Assembly (NCBI RefSeq): GCF_008329905.1
Contig: NZ_CP032155.1
Span: forward strand, 3,472,001 to 3,536,000
DNA: 64,000 nt
Reading direction: 5' to 3'
Origin: Mycobacterium sp. ELW1
Lineage (GTDB): Bacteria > Actinomycetota > Actinomycetes > Mycobacteriales > Mycobacteriaceae
Translations under genes and position numbers: made by a program
The notes under the pieces: model-generated
Told to the model about the DNA's origin: nothing
Database searches by the model: none
The model's input: the letters and a program-made list of their open reading frames with translations, nothing else
Part shown: positions 10,769-21,854 of the stretch, piece after piece
Position numbering within the stretch: position 1 is the first letter of the stretch
Layout: each line of letters starts with the position of its first letter

Positions 10769-11805
10769 GCGCTGACGCGGCCGCCGTCCAGGCGATGCCC
10801 GCGGACAACCACCCCATCCACGCCGCGATGTTCGAACGCCCCGGCCCGCCCGAGGTGCTCCAGTGGCGGCCGGTCGCACCGATCCGGCCGGGGCCGGGCG
10901 AGGTGCTCATCGCGGTGGCAGCCGCGGGGGTCAACAACGCCGACCTACTCCAGCGGCGCGGGCAGTACCCGCTTCCGCCGGGGCCGTCCCGCCCGCTCGG
11001 CCTGGAATGTTCCGGGACCGTCACCGCCGTCGGTGACGACGTGACGACGTGGTCACCGGGCGACCAGGTGTGCGCGCTGCTGGACGGCGGCGGTTACGCC
11101 GACGAAGTGGCCGTTCCCGCCGCCCAGGTCATGCCCATCCCCGCCGGCCTGACCCTGGTCGAGGCGGCAGCGATCCCCGAGGTCGCCGCCACGGTCTACT
11201 CCAACCTGGCCATGGTCGCCGGGCTCACCGCGGGACACACGGTCCTGATCCACGGCGCCGGGGGCGGCATCGGCACCTTCGCCATCCAGTGGGCCACCGC
11301 GATCGGCGCGAGCGTCATCACCACGGCAGGCAGCGACGACAAGGTGCGCATAGGACGAGAGCTGGGTGCGACCACCGCGATCAACTACCGCAGCACCGAC
11401 TTCGTCGCCGCCACGTTGGCCGCCACCGACGGACGCGGTGTCGACGCCATCCTCGATGTGGTGGGGGCGGACTACCTCGGCCGAAATCTCCAGTGCCTGG
11501 CCGAGGATGGCCATTTGGTGATCATCGGCGGCGCCACCACGCCGGCACCGCTGGACATCGGGCTGCTGATGACCAGACGCGCCAGCGTGTCGGCCACGAT
11601 GCTGCGCAGACGACCGCCAGGGCAGAAGGCCGAGATCGTGGCGGGCGTCGTTCGAGACGTCCTACCGCTGTTCGCCTGCGGGGCGGTCCGGGTCGTCGTC
11701 GACACCGTGGTACCCATCGCCGACGCCGCCCGCGCGCACCGGCTCCTGGAATCCAAGGCCACTGTGGGCAAGGTCGTGCTCGCTCACGACGAACACCGAA
11801 AATGA
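10765..11805 (+). CDS. Zinc-type-fold NAD(P)H:quinone oxidoreductase (PIG3/QOR family)
   Basis: Medium-chain dehydrogenase/reductase of 346 residues. GVNNADLLQRRGQYPLPPG followed by GLECSGTV is the signature of the PIG3-like quinone oxidoreductases, which lack catalytic zinc. The nucleotide-binding loop is VLIHGAGGGIGTFAIQWA. It probably reduces quinones or other electrophilic carbonyl compounds with NADPH. ATG overlaps the preceding stop by four bases. The substrate is unknown; coexpression with an SRPBCC protein is seen but not explained. Confidence 0.88.
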   Translation: MSADAAAVQAMPADNHPIHAAMFERPGPPEVLQWRPVAPIRPGPGEVLIAVAAAGVNNADLLQRRGQYPLPPGPSRPLGLECSGTVTAVGDDVTTWSPGDQVCALLDGGGYADEVAVPAAQVMPIPAGLTLVEAAAIPEVAATVYSNLAMVAGLTAGHTVLIHGAGGGIGTFAIQWATAIGASVITTAGSDDKVRIGRELGATTAINYRSTDFVAATLAATDGRGVDAILDVVGADYLGRNLQCLAEDGHLVIIGGATTPAPLDIGLLMTRRASVSATMLRRRPPGQKAEIVAGVVRDVLPLFACGAVRVVVDTVVPIADAARAHRLLESKATVGKVVLAHDEHRK

Positions 11806-11966
11806 GCGCGCTTCTCGACACCGAGGCGGCCGGCAAGCTGCCAGACTGAGCCCATGGTTGACAAGCCGCCCCGCCACGGTCGGGCCGGGACCGGATCAAG
11901 ATTCTGGCCCAGGCGGCGCTCAACGCCGACGTCACCGTCGACCAGCTCGACACCATCCTGTCCGGG

Positions 11967-12239
11967 ATGAGCGACGCGCTCACCGATCTGAACAAGACGA
12001 TGAGCGGAATGAACGGGACCCTCGAGTACTTCGAGGAGACGCTGGTCGTGTTCAACTCCACGTTGAGCCGCATCGACGAGCTGGCGCCCCGGCTCGACGC
12101 GGTGGTCGCGCGCATGGAAGGGATCGTCGAGCGCGTCGAACGCATCGTGGGGGTTGGTGAAGCGGTGATCTCACCGCTGGCCGCTACCGAGTCCGCCATC
12201 CGCGGGGTGGTCAGCGCGATCCGCCGCCAGGGCCGCTAG
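11967..12239 (+). CDS. Small coiled-coil protein, probably with a frameshifted 5' end
   Basis: Ninety residues from ATG 11967, rich in heptads (NKTMSGMNGTLEYFEETLVV, then NSTLSRIDELAPRLDAVVAR), so probably a helical, oligomerising or membrane-peripheral protein. No known family is recognised with certainty. The same frame stays open upstream to about 11862 and reads as plausible protein (RIKILAQAALNADVTVDQLD), yet it has no start; ATG 11854 (MVDKPPRHG) lies in another frame. The natural gene therefore probably began at 11854, with a one-base change before about 11895. It ends nine bases before the P450 start. Confidence 0.6.
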   Translation: MSDALTDLNKTMSGMNGTLEYFEETLVVFNSTLSRIDELAPRLDAVVARMEGIVERVERIVGVGEAVISPLAATESAIRGVVSAIRRQGR

Positions 12240-12248
12240 CGCGTCACC

Positions 12249-13565
12249 ATGGGCCTGCACGTCACAACCCGGGTGCACTGGTTGTTGGATTACGGACTCA
12301 CCCGTTCGGTGCTCACGCTGCTCGCTCGTCGCGGAGACCCGTTCGCCCGGCTCGTCATCGACAGCGGTAGACCCGAGAACGCCTATCACCTCGTCGAGGA
12401 GATCCGTCAGCGCGGTCGACTGTCTCCCGGGATCGGAGGCGGTTGGGTCACCGCGGACGCACAGATCGTCCGAGACGTCCTGCGCGACGACCGATTCCGG
12501 ACCGTCAAACCGCAGGATCGGTTTCCTGTTCGCGCGGTCCGGTGGGTAGCTGCCAAGACGGCCCCGGACATGATGAATCCCGTCGAGCCGCCTTCGCTCC
12601 TGGTGGTGGATCCACCAGTACACACTCGGCTGCGTCGGCTGGTATCGCGTGCTTTCACACCGCGCGCGATCGACGGACTGCAGGATCGAATTCACGAGAT
12701 CACCAACAGGGTGCTCGACGATCTCGACGGCCATTCGCACTGCGACCTGATCGCCGCCTTCGCGGCCCGAATCCCCATCGAGGTCATAGCCGAGATGCTG
12801 GGAGTCCCCCGCGACGAGATACCCGCGCTCCACGCCTTCGCCGATCCTGCCGCCAAGCTACTGACCACAACCGTCCCCGCCTGGAACGACTTTTACACCG
12901 CGTCGGTGGCCTTGCGCGAATTCGAAAGCTACATCGCCGCTCATATCGAGCGGCTTCGGCTCTGCGACGCGGACAACAGCATCCTGTCCGCCGTGCTCCA
13001 CGACAGCGACCTGACCGAGGACGAGGTCAGGATGTTCGCCGGCCTGCTGCTCGGTGCCGGATTCATCACCACCACACACGCATTCGGCAACGCGGTGGTG
13101 GCGCTTCTGCGGCATCCGGAACAGCTGGCGCATCTGCAAGCGCATCCCGAAGGCTGGCCCAACGCAGTCGAGGAGACGCTCCGCTATGACTCCGTCGCCC
13201 AGATCGGGTTGCGGGTGGCGACCAAGCCGGTGCAGATCGAGGGCTGCACCATCGACGAAGGGCAGGCAGTGTTCGTGCTCATCGCCGGAGCCAACCGCGA
13301 CCCATCGATCTTCGAGCATCCGCACGAATTCGACACCACACGCGCCAACGCCCGCGAACACCTCAGCTTCAGTTCCGGCATTCACGTCTGCATCGGCGCA
13401 GCACTCGCCCGCTTGGAACTCAGCATCGGCCTGGAAGCACTCTTTCGCCGCTTTCCAGCACTCGCGCTGGACGGCGAACCGGCGCTCAACGACAGCACGT
13501 TGCTGCGCGGCGTGAAACGCCTACCCGTCAGCCTGGGAGCCGCACCGCGCGGTGCCGGCCGCTAG
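12249..13565 (+). CDS. Cytochrome P450, CYP140-like
   Basis: Haem monooxygenase of 438 residues. The ligand loop FSSGIHVCIG has its haem-binding Cys at residue 381, and the K-helix ExxR is E309-R312 in EETLR. The N-terminus (HWLLDYGLTRSVLTLLARRGD) and overall layout resemble mycobacterial CYP140. The I-helix reads GAGFITT, so the usual acidic residue before the Thr pair is Ile273. Start is ATG 12249, nine bases after the small coiled-coil gene. No ferredoxin gene is adjacent, so the redox partner must be encoded elsewhere. The substrate is unknown. Confidence 0.93.
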   Translation: MGLHVTTRVHWLLDYGLTRSVLTLLARRGDPFARLVIDSGRPENAYHLVEEIRQRGRLSPGIGGGWVTADAQIVRDVLRDDRFRTVKPQDRFPVRAVRWVAAKTAPDMMNPVEPPSLLVVDPPVHTRLRRLVSRAFTPRAIDGLQDRIHEITNRVLDDLDGHSHCDLIAAFAARIPIEVIAEMLGVPRDEIPALHAFADPAAKLLTTTVPAWNDFYTASVALREFESYIAAHIERLRLCDADNSILSAVLHDSDLTEDEVRMFAGLLLGAGFITTTHAFGNAVVALLRHPEQLAHLQAHPEGWPNAVEETLRYDSVAQIGLRVATKPVQIEGCTIDEGQAVFVLIAGANRDPSIFEHPHEFDTTRANAREHLSFSSGIHVCIGAALARLELSIGLEALFRRFPALALDGEPALNDSTLLRGVKRLPVSLGAAPRGAGR

Positions 13566-13569
13566 CGCG

Positions 13570-13689
13570 TCACCACCAGGGGTCACCGGGATCGGTGCCT
13601 GACCACTCGCCCAAGACCTCTGCCGCGGTCTGCGGTAGCGGTCCGAGCAGTTCGGCGGTGTTCTCCAGGGAGCAGTCGGGTTGTGTCAT
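13570..13689 (-). CDS. Possible 39-residue small protein
   Basis: A short frame, ATG at 13687-13689 to TGA at 13570-13572, encodes MTQPDCSLENTAELLGPLPQ and then a Trp-ended tail (GEWSGTDPGDPWW). It lies 36 bases downstream of the DUF309 gene on the same strand. Codon third positions are GC-rich. No clear ribosome binding site is visible, and I recognise no family. It could be a real small gene at the end of the ppc operon or chance. Confidence 0.35.
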   Translation of the reverse strand: MTQPDCSLENTAELLGPLPQTAAEVLGEWSGTDPGDPWW

Positions 13690-13725
13690 ACCGGTTTTGA
13701 CGCAAGCGCCCAACCGTTGGTTCCG

Positions 13726-14193
13726 TCACCGGGTCAGTCGCGGCCGCAGCTGCTGCGGATCGATCTCGACGCCCGCGGTGAGATCGTGTGCGAGCGCGGC
13801 CCCGGTTGCGGTCAGACCGACGATGTCGATGCCGTAGGGCGCTCCCGGGACATCGGCAAGCAATGCTGATGCCCTGCGCAGCACGGCGGCGGCACCCGTG
13901 CGATTGCCGCGTTGGATGTGGGTGAGACCGACCGCGAACTGGGCCAGCCCCTGCCACAGCGGCCGCTCGTCCTCGGGTCCGTTCTTCCAGGCCGCCTCGA
14001 AGACTTCGTGGGCGTGGAACGCCTGCCCTCGGCTCAGCAGATCCTGCGCATAGGCCACGGTGTCGGCCGGCGGGAGACTCAGATCGTCGGGAATGCGGGG
14101 TTCGCCCTGCACGCCCGGCGGCAGTGGTCGGCCCAGCGCGTCGCGGGCCCTGGCATTACGGGGCCGGCCGGACTCGTCGCGGTCGCGATCCAT
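13726..14193 (-). CDS. DUF309 domain-containing protein
   Basis: A 155-residue soluble protein. The core AYAQDLLSRGQAFHAHEVFE and PLWQGLAQFAVGLTHIQRGN matches DUF309, a helical family with conserved His/Glu and Gln residues and no known function. The N-terminal 40 residues are charged and Pro-rich, probably flexible. ATG 14193 lies only three bases after the ppc stop, so it is almost certainly cotranscribed with ppc. Confidence 0.85.
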   Translation of the reverse strand: MDRDRDESGRPRNARARDALGRPLPPGVQGEPRIPDDLSLPPADTVAYAQDLLSRGQAFHAHEVFEAAWKNGPEDERPLWQGLAQFAVGLTHIQRGNRTGAAAVLRRASALLADVPGAPYGIDIVGLTATGAALAHDLTAGVEIDPQQLRPRLTR

Positions 14194-14196
14194 CGG

Positions 14197-16992
14197 CTAG
14201 CCGCTGTTGCGCAGCGCCGACGCCAGCCCACTCATGGTGAGCAGGATGCCGCGCTGGACCAGCTCGTCGTCGTCTCCGGACCGGTAGCGGCGCAACAGCT
14301 CGACCTGTAAGTGGTTGAGCGGCTCCAGGTATGGAAAGCGGTTGAACACCGATCTGGCCAGTGCCGGGTTGTCGGCAAGCAGGTCGTCCTGCCCGGTGAT
14401 CAGCTGATGGATCCGCAGCGTGCGGCCGTACTCGGCGACGATCTTGTCGAACACCCGGGCGCGCAGTTCCTCGTCGTCGACCAATTCGGAATACCGCGCG
14501 GCCAAGCCCATGTCGGCCTTGGCCAGCACCTGCGCCATGTTGGAGAGCACGGTGGCGAAGAACGGCCAGTTCTTGTACAGCTCCTGCAGTACTTCGAGCC
14601 GGCCGTCACCATCGGCGATCCACTCCTCGACCGCGGTGCCCGTGCCATACCAGCCGGGCAACATCACCCGCGACTGGCTCCAGGCCAGCACCCACGGGAT
14701 GGCCCGCAGATCGGAGATCGACGTGGTGGGTTTGCGCGAGGTCGGCCTGCTGCCGATATTGAGTGAGCCGATCTCACTGACCGGTGTCGAGGCCTTGAAA
14801 TAGTCGACGAACCCCGGTGTCTCGTGGACCAATTCGGCGTAGGCCCGCTGGGCGCGAGCGGCGAGGTCGTCGAGCACCTCGTACGCCTGTTCGGCCAGGT
14901 CGCCGAGTCCTTCGGTGTCGAGCAGAGTCGACTCCAGCGTGGCGGCCAGCAGGGTCTCCAGGTTCCGGTGCGCGATCCGCGGCTCGGCGTACTTGGCGGC
15001 GATCACCTCGCCCTGCTCGGTCAGCCGCAGCGAGCCGTTCACCGCACCCGGGGGCTGGGCCAGGATCGCGTCGTAGCTCGGGCCGCCGCCGCGGCCGACG
15101 GTGCCGCCGCGACCGTGGAAGAGCCGCAACCGGATACCGGTCTTGCGGGCCGATTCCACGAGATCCAGCTCGGCCCGGTAGAGCGCCCAGTTGGCCGCCA
15201 GGTATCCGCCGTCCTTGTTGGAGTCCGAATAGCCGAGCATCACCTCCTGGCTCTCGCCGCGGGCGTGCACCATCGCGCGGTACAGCGGCAGGTCCAGCAC
15301 CGACTCGAGGATCGAGGCGCCGCGCTGCAGGTCGTCGATCGTTTCGAACAGCGGCACGATGCCCACCGGGGCGTAGACGTCCTCACCTGAAACATCCAGC
15401 AGCCCAGCTTCTTTCAGCAGGATCCCGGCCTCCAGCATGTCCGAGACCGACTGACACATCGAGATGATGTAGTTGGGCACCGCCTCGGGACCGAACACCC
15501 GCACCGCCCGGGCGGCGGCGAAGACGATGTCGAGCTCCTTGCGAGCCAGCTCGGAGAGCTCAGAGTCGTCGCGGACCAGGGGGCAGCGGGTTGCGAGCTC
15601 GGCGGCCAGCACCTCGACCCGCTCCGCCTCGGACAGCGACGCATAGTCCGGATGCACCCCGGCCCAGGACAGCAGTTCGGTGATGACCTCTTCGTGCACC
15701 TCGGAGTTCTGCCGCATGTCCAGGCTGCTCAGGTGAAACCCGAAGACGTCCACGGCTTCCCGCAACCGGGTCAGCCGGTCGTCGGCCAGCAGGGCGCTGC
15801 CGTTGGCGCGCAGTGACGCGTCGATGGTGTTCAGGTCGGCGAGCAACTCGTCGGGTGTCTCGTACGGGGGTAGACCGAGGTCGAGGGTGTGCGCCGGTTC
15901 TCGGTCGAGGATGGCCTGACCGGTCGCGGTGAGCCGGGCGTGCACCACCCGCAGTGCCCGCCGGTAGGGCTCGTCCATCCGGGCCGGCTCATGGCAGGCG
16001 TCGGCCAGCGTGACGAGAGCGTCGGTGGTCTTCACCAGCCGCGCCGACATCGACAATTCCTGCTCGAGCTTGTTGAGCTCGGCGAAGTAGTGGCCCAGCG
16101 CGGTGTAGGCGGCGCTGCCGGTGGCCAGCCGGACCACGTCGGCGGTGACGTTGGGGTTTCCGTCGCGATCACCGCCGATCCACGAGCCCGGCCGCAGGAT
16201 CGGCTCGGGCAGCAGATCGGCGTCGGGCCAGCGGGTCCGCAGCGCGTTGCGAACCTCGGCATTCACCTTCGGGATCACGTCAAAGAATGCCGCCGGGTAG
16301 TACCGAAGGCCGACTTCGATCTCGTCTTGAATCTTCAAGCGGGACAATCGGATCAGTGCGGTCTGCCATAGCGTGAGGATCTGCCTGCGCAGTTCGGTCT
16401 CGACCGGCCGGCCGTCCTCGGTTTCGTCCTGACCGTGCAGCCGTACCCGCATCAGCTGGGTGATGCGGTGCTGGGTGTCGAAGACGGTGCGCCTGCGGGT
16501 CTCGGTGGGGTGGGCGGTGATGACCGGCGCCACCAATGCCCCTGTGAGCGCTTTCTGTACCGTCGCCGCGTCCAGCTGCGCGGCATCGAGCTTGTCGTAG
16601 GTGGCGGCGAGGGTGCTGTTCTGCGGCGCTTCACCGGCGGCGACGTGGATTGCGCGGCGCCGTTCGCGGTGGATGTCCTCGGCGACGTTGGCCAGCAGGG
16701 CGAAGTGGCTGAACGCGCGGATCACCGGGATGGCGCGGTGGACGTCGATACCGTCGAACAGCTGGGCCAGCTCGGACCGGTCGATCTCGGATCGGCGCAC
16801 CCGGAACGATTCGACGCGGGCCTTTTCGACGAGGTCGAACACCTCGTCGCCGTTCTGCTCGCGCACGGTGTCACCGAGGATCGCCCCGAGCAGCCGGATG
16901 TCCTCCCGCATCGGCTCGGTGGCCTCCCGCCCGACCTGGGTGCGCTGTACCGCGCCGATCGGTTCCAGCGACACGTCCGGAGCTTCAGCCAT
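14197..16992 (-). CDS. ppc: Phosphoenolpyruvate carboxylase
   Basis: Anaplerotic enzyme making oxaloacetate from PEP and bicarbonate. The 931-residue protein has family motifs in order: [14 protein letters not shown] (catalytic His), [45 protein letters not shown] (catalytic His/Arg loop), and [20 protein letters not shown] near the C-terminus. ATG 16992 gives the family-like N-terminus [13 protein letters not shown]; the frame is open further upstream but that part does not resemble PEPC. It forms an operon with the DUF309 gene and is divergent from the HNH gene. Confidence 0.97.
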   Translation of the reverse strand: MAEAPDVSLEPIGAVQRTQVGREATEPMREDIRLLGAILGDTVREQNGDEVFDLVEKARVESFRVRRSEIDRSELAQLFDGIDVHRAIPVIRAFSHFALLANVAEDIHRERRRAIHVAAGEAPQNSTLAATYDKLDAAQLDAATVQKALTGALVAPVITAHPTETRRRTVFDTQHRITQLMRVRLHGQDETEDGRPVETELRRQILTLWQTALIRLSRLKIQDEIEVGLRYYPAAFFDVIPKVNAEVRNALRTRWPDADLLPEPILRPGSWIGGDRDGNPNVTADVVRLATGSAAYTALGHYFAELNKLEQELSMSARLVKTTDALVTLADACHEPARMDEPYRRALRVVHARLTATGQAILDREPAHTLDLGLPPYETPDELLADLNTIDASLRANGSALLADDRLTRLREAVDVFGFHLSSLDMRQNSEVHEEVITELLSWAGVHPDYASLSEAERVEVLAAELATRCPLVRDDSELSELARKELDIVFAAARAVRVFGPEAVPNYIISMCQSVSDMLEAGILLKEAGLLDVSGEDVYAPVGIVPLFETIDDLQRGASILESVLDLPLYRAMVHARGESQEVMLGYSDSNKDGGYLAANWALYRAELDLVESARKTGIRLRLFHGRGGTVGRGGGPSYDAILAQPPGAVNGSLRLTEQGEVIAAKYAEPRIAHRNLETLLAATLESTLLDTEGLGDLAEQAYEVLDDLAARAQRAYAELVHETPGFVDYFKASTPVSEIGSLNIGSRPTSRKPTTSISDLRAIPWVLAWSQSRVMLPGWYGTGTAVEEWIADGDGRLEVLQELYKNWPFFATVLSNMAQVLAKADMGLAARYSELVDDEELRARVFDKIVAEYGRTLRIHQLITGQDDLLADNPALARSVFNRFPYLEPLNHLQVELLRRYRSGDDDELVQRGILLTMSGLASALRNSG

Positions 16993-17122
16993 CCCCCAAG
17001 TATTCCGGTGCTCGCTGTGGGCTGCAGGGCGTGGGGTCGTGGCGTTGTCCACAGACCCGACTTCATCCACAGGTTGCGGCTTCGCCCCTGCTATTCGCAC
17101 ATGTGTTCGATACCGTGGTGGC

Positions 17123-18466
17123 ATGTCCGCCGAACCCCTGACCGCCCAGGCGGTGCATGACCGGGTTCGCGCCGAACTCGACGCGATCGATGCCGCATAC
17201 GGCCGGCTTCGGTCGATCTGTACTGATCTGGCGGGCAACGCCTTTCGAATCGAGGTGGCCGAACGCCTCGAGGACCGGAACCGGGTGAACCGCGGGCTGT
17301 CCTACCGCATGTTCGGCGAGATCGCCGAACCGGTCGACGGCTCGTCGTTGGCTACCGGAGCGAAGGTCCGCGACGTCCTGGCCAGTCGGTTGCGTGTGAC
17401 CGCCGGGGAGGTCAAGCGGCGGTTCGCGCTGGCGGCTCGGCTGCGGCCGCGTCGATCACTGACCGGGCCGACACTTCCGCCGGAGTTGCCCGTGTTGGCG
17501 GCCGCGGTCGAGGCCGGTGAGGTCGGCGAGGATCACGTTGCGGCGGTGTGCCATGCACTCGATCGGCTGCCGTCTTTCGTCACGCCGGCCGACCGGGACG
17601 CAGCGGAACGCGCACTGGTTCGCCGCGCGCGAGAACAGGATTCGAAGTTCGTCGCGGCAATCGGAGTGGAGATCGCCGACTGCCTGAATCCCGACGGCAC
17701 GTTCACAGACGAGGATCGGGCACGACGCCGCGGCCTGCGACTGGGCCGGCAGGGTCCCGACGGCATGAGCCGGCTTTCCGGCTGGGTGGATCCGGAGAGC
17801 CGCGCCTACATCGAAGCGGTGACGGCCGCGGTCCGGCCCGGGCGGCATCTCCCCGGTGATGCCGAGGGACGCGACAACCGAAGCCCGGAGCAGCGCTGCC
17901 ACGACGGAATCACGCTCGGCCTCAAGGCGGCTGTGTCATCGGGAGTCTTGGGGCAGCATCGCGGACTGCCGGTCACCGTGATCGTGACGACGACACTGGG
18001 CGAGTTGGAGCAGGCGGCGGGCTGGGCCCGTACCGGCGGAACCGGCCGCCTGCCGATGCGCGATGTCATCCGGATGGCCGGCGAAGCGGTGCACTACCTG
18101 GCGGTGTTCGAGGATCACTCGGCACGCCCGCTGTACCTCGGTCGCGCGAAACGCCTTGCGACGGCCGATCATCGGATCATCTGCCACGCCCGCGACCGCG
18201 GGTGTACCAAGCCGGACTGTTTCGAGCCCGGATACCACTCAGAAGTGCATCACGCGCTGGAGTGGAGCGCCGGCGGCCCGACCGACGCCGACAACCTGTA
18301 CTTCGGCTGCCCGTGCGACCACGCGATGGCGACCGACGGCACGTACACGACGACTGTCACCAAAGACGGCCGGATCGCGTGGAGCGACGGCACCGGTCCC
18401 CCACGGGTCAACGACGCGCACCACCCGGAACGGTTGCTCCGGAAGGACGACGAGGAGTCGGGGTGA
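17123..18466 (+). CDS. DUF222/HNH endonuclease-domain protein (13E12 repeat family)
   Basis: A 447-residue protein of the mycobacterial 13E12 family: an N-terminal DUF222-type helical region, then a C-terminal HNH nuclease with [33 protein letters not shown] and a final CDHAMA. The His and metal-ligand residues look intact. The biological role is unknown; multiple copies per genome are usual. ATG 17123 was chosen for its fit to the family N-terminus ([20 protein letters not shown]). It is divergent from ppc and ends six bases before the secG stop. I see no inverted repeats or transposase. Confidence 0.88.
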   Translation: MSAEPLTAQAVHDRVRAELDAIDAAYGRLRSICTDLAGNAFRIEVAERLEDRNRVNRGLSYRMFGEIAEPVDGSSLATGAKVRDVLASRLRVTAGEVKRRFALAARLRPRRSLTGPTLPPELPVLAAAVEAGEVGEDHVAAVCHALDRLPSFVTPADRDAAERALVRRAREQDSKFVAAIGVEIADCLNPDGTFTDEDRARRRGLRLGRQGPDGMSRLSGWVDPESRAYIEAVTAAVRPGRHLPGDAEGRDNRSPEQRCHDGITLGLKAAVSSGVLGQHRGLPVTVIVTTTLGELEQAAGWARTGGTGRLPMRDVIRMAGEAVHYLAVFEDHSARPLYLGRAKRLATADHRIICHARDRGCTKPDCFEPGYHSEVHHALEWSAGGPTDADNLYFGCPCDHAMATDGTYTTTVTKDGRIAWSDGTGPPRVNDAHHPERLLRKDDEESG

Positions 18467-18471
18467 ACGGA

Positions 18472-18705
18472 CTAGCTGTACTTGATCTGGAGGGCCATGC
18501 CGATGATGGACACCACCCAGATACCGGTGACGAACAGCGTGAGGCGGTCGAGGTTCTTCTCGACCACAGTCGAACCGGACAGGCTGGACTGCACACCGCC
18601 GCCGAACAGGGTCGACAGGCCGCCACCCTTGGCGCGGTGCAGGAGCACCAAGAGCACCACCAGGACGCTGGTGGTGACCAGGATGATCTGCAGAGTCAAA
18701 ACCAT
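18472..18705 (-). CDS. secG: Preprotein translocase subunit SecG
   Basis: Small membrane subunit of the Sec translocon, 77 residues with two transmembrane helices (QIILVTTSVLVVLLVLLH at the N-terminus and a C-terminal LFVTGIWVVSIIGMALQI) joined by the conserved GGGVQSSLSGSTVVEKN loop. ATG 18705 starts 42 bases after the tpiA stop, so it is probably the last gene of the gap-pgk-tpiA transcript. This linkage of secG to tpiA is widespread in bacteria. Confidence 0.96.
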   Translation of the reverse strand: MVLTLQIILVTTSVLVVLLVLLHRAKGGGLSTLFGGGVQSSLSGSTVVEKNLDRLTLFVTGIWVVSIIGMALQIKYS

Positions 18706-18747
18706 GGCGACCAGACTACCTGGTCGGGGCCACGGTCACGGCATCGG

Positions 18748-19533
18748 TCACGGGAGGGGTCCGCCCGCGGCGATCGCCGACAGGGTGGCGAACTGCTCCC
18801 CATCCAGCGACGCCCCGCCGACCAGCGCGCCGTCGACGTCCTTCTGCGCGACGATCTCACCGACGTTCTTGGCGTTCACCGAGCCGCCGTAGAGCACCCG
18901 GACACCGCCGGCGATCTCCTGCGTGGCGATGTTGCCGAGCTCGGCCCGGATCGCGGCGCACACCTCCTGCGCGTCGGCGGCGCTGGCCACCCGGCCGGTG
19001 CCGATCGCCCACACCGGTTCGTAGGCGATGACGACGTCGGCAAGCTGCTCCTTGGTGAGCCCGGCCAGCGAGCCGCGCAACGAGTTCACGTTGAACTCGA
19101 CGTGGTCGCCGGCCTCGCGGACCTCGAGCTGTTCGCCGATGCACACGATCGGCGTCAGTCCGTGCCGGAACGCCGCGGCCGCCTTCTCGGCGACCACCGC
19201 GTCGTCCTCGTGGTGATAGGTGCGCCGCTCGGAGTGCCCCACCACCACGAACGTGCAGCCCAGCTTGGCCAGGAACGCGCCGCTGATGTCGCCGGTGTAG
19301 GCGCCCGAATCGTGCTGCGAGAGGTCCTGCGCGCCGTAGGTCAGCCGCAGCTTGTCGCCGTCGACCAGGGTCTGAACACTGCGCAGATCGGTGAACGGCG
19401 GGATCACCGTCACGTCGACCTTGTCGAAGTACTTGTCGGGCAACGAGAACGCGATCTTCTGGACCAGCGCGATGGCCTCGAAGTGGTTGAGGTTCATCTT
19501 CCAGTTGCCCGCGATCAGCGGTTTACGGGACAC
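18748..19533 (-). CDS. tpiA: Triosephosphate isomerase
   Basis: TIM-barrel enzyme interconverting dihydroxyacetone phosphate and glyceraldehyde-3-phosphate. It is 261 residues. [10 protein letters not shown] carries the catalytic Lys, VVGHSERR the electrophilic His, [11 protein letters not shown] the catalytic Glu and phosphate loop, and YGGSVNAKN the second phosphate loop. Start ATG 19533 lies seven bases after the pgk stop, so the two are cotranscribed. Confidence 0.98.
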   Translation of the reverse strand: MSRKPLIAGNWKMNLNHFEAIALVQKIAFSLPDKYFDKVDVTVIPPFTDLRSVQTLVDGDKLRLTYGAQDLSQHDSGAYTGDISGAFLAKLGCTFVVVGHSERRTYHHEDDAVVAEKAAAAFRHGLTPIVCIGEQLEVREAGDHVEFNVNSLRGSLAGLTKEQLADVVIAYEPVWAIGTGRVASAADAQEVCAAIRAELGNIATQEIAGGVRVLYGGSVNAKNVGEIVAQKDVDGALVGGASLDGEQFATLSAIAAGGPLP

Positions 19534-19540
19534 AGGACTC

Positions 19541-20749
19541 CTAGTTCAATACTTCGATGCCGGGCAGTGTTTTGCCCTCAAGGTATTCCAGCGATGCGCC
19601 GCCGCCGGTCGAAATGTGCGAGAAACCGTCCTCCGGCAGACCCAGTTGGCGCACCGCAGCCGCCGAATCGCCACCGCCGACGACGCTGAAGGCGCCCTTG
19701 CCGGTCGCAGCGACGATGGCCTCGGCCACGCCCTTGGTCCCCGCGGCGAACGCCGGGAACTCGAACACCCCCATCGGCCCGTTCCAGAAGATGGTGCGGG
19801 CGTTGGACAAAAGCTTGGTGAACCGCTTGACCGACTCCGGGCCGATATCCAGGCCCATCTTGTCGGCCGGGATGCTGTCCGCCCACACGGTTTCCGCCGG
19901 CGAGTCGGCCGCGAACTTCTCCGCGACCACGATGTCCACCGGAAGATGGATGACGTCCCCGTAGGTCTCCAGCAGCCGGCGGCAGGTCTCGATCATCTCC
20001 TCCTGCAGCAGCGACGTACCCACCGAAACACCCTGCGCGGCAAGGAAGGTGAAGCACATGCCGCCGCCGATGACGATGCTGTCCGCCTTCGTCGCCAGAT
20101 TCTCGATGACCGCGAGCTTGTCCGACACCTTCGATCCGCCGAGCACCACGGCATACGGCCGCTCACTCGAGCTGGTCAGCTGTTGGAGCACCTTGACCTC
20201 GGCCGCCACCAGCGTTCCCGCGTAGTGCGGCAGCAGTGTGGCCACGTCGTACACCGACGCCTGCTTACGGTGCACGACACCGAATCCGTCGGAGACGAAA
20301 GCGCCGTCCTCGCCGACCAATTCGACGAGCGCCTTGGCCAGCGCCAGCCGTTCGCTGTCGTCCTTGCTGGTCTCCCGCGGGTCGAACCGGATGTTCTCCA
20401 GCAGCAGGACATCACCGTCGGTGAGTCCCTCGGCGCGGGCGAGCGCGTCGGTGCCGACCACGTCACCGGCCAGCTGGACGTGCCTGCCAAGCCGTTCGGA
20501 CAGCGCGGTGGCCACCGGCGCCAGCGAGAACGCCGGGTGCACACCACCTTTGGGGCGGCCCAGGTGAGCGGTCACGATGACCTTCGCCCCGGCGTCGGCC
20601 AGCGCCTTCAGCGTCGGGACCGACGCGATGATGCGACCCGGATCAGTGATCTTCCCACCGTCGAGCGGGACGTTCAGGTCGGAGCGCACGAGAACGCCCC
20701 GACCCGAAACACCCTCGGCCAGCAGGTCGTCGAGTGTCTGGACAACCAT
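19541..20749 (-). CDS. pgk: Phosphoglycerate kinase
   Basis: Glycolytic kinase, 402 residues. The N-terminal [15 protein letters not shown] and [10 protein letters not shown] motifs bind phosphoglycerate, and the C-terminal [11 protein letters not shown] loop binds nucleotide. ATG 20749 gives [10 protein letters not shown] and lies five bases after the gap stop; longer upstream readings in the same frame run into gap and are not real. Middle gene of gap-pgk-tpiA. Confidence 0.98.
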   Translation of the reverse strand: MVVQTLDDLLAEGVSGRGVLVRSDLNVPLDGGKITDPGRIIASVPTLKALADAGAKVIVTAHLGRPKGGVHPAFSLAPVATALSERLGRHVQLAGDVVGTDALARAEGLTDGDVLLLENIRFDPRETSKDDSERLALAKALVELVGEDGAFVSDGFGVVHRKQASVYDVATLLPHYAGTLVAAEVKVLQQLTSSSERPYAVVLGGSKVSDKLAVIENLATKADSIVIGGGMCFTFLAAQGVSVGTSLLQEEMIETCRRLLETYGDVIHLPVDIVVAEKFAADSPAETVWADSIPADKMGLDIGPESVKRFTKLLSNARTIFWNGPMGVFEFPAFAAGTKGVAEAIVAATGKGAFSVVGGGDSAAAVRQLGLPEDGFSHISTGGGASLEYLEGKTLPGIEVLN

Positions 20750-20754
20750 CGCTA

Positions 20755-21798
<1,044 letters not shown>

Positions 21799-21854
21799 TC
21801 AGTACCCGCCCAGCCTAGTGGCCTGCTCACCGGCATGCGCGACCGCCCGGAACC

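Noticed and set aside
9140..10879. 579-codon minus-strand frame overlapping the LuxR-type gene and SRPBCC gene
   Set aside because: Out of frame with the clearly homologous regulator on the same strand and antisense to the SRPBCC gene; Arg/Gly/Ala-rich, no domain.
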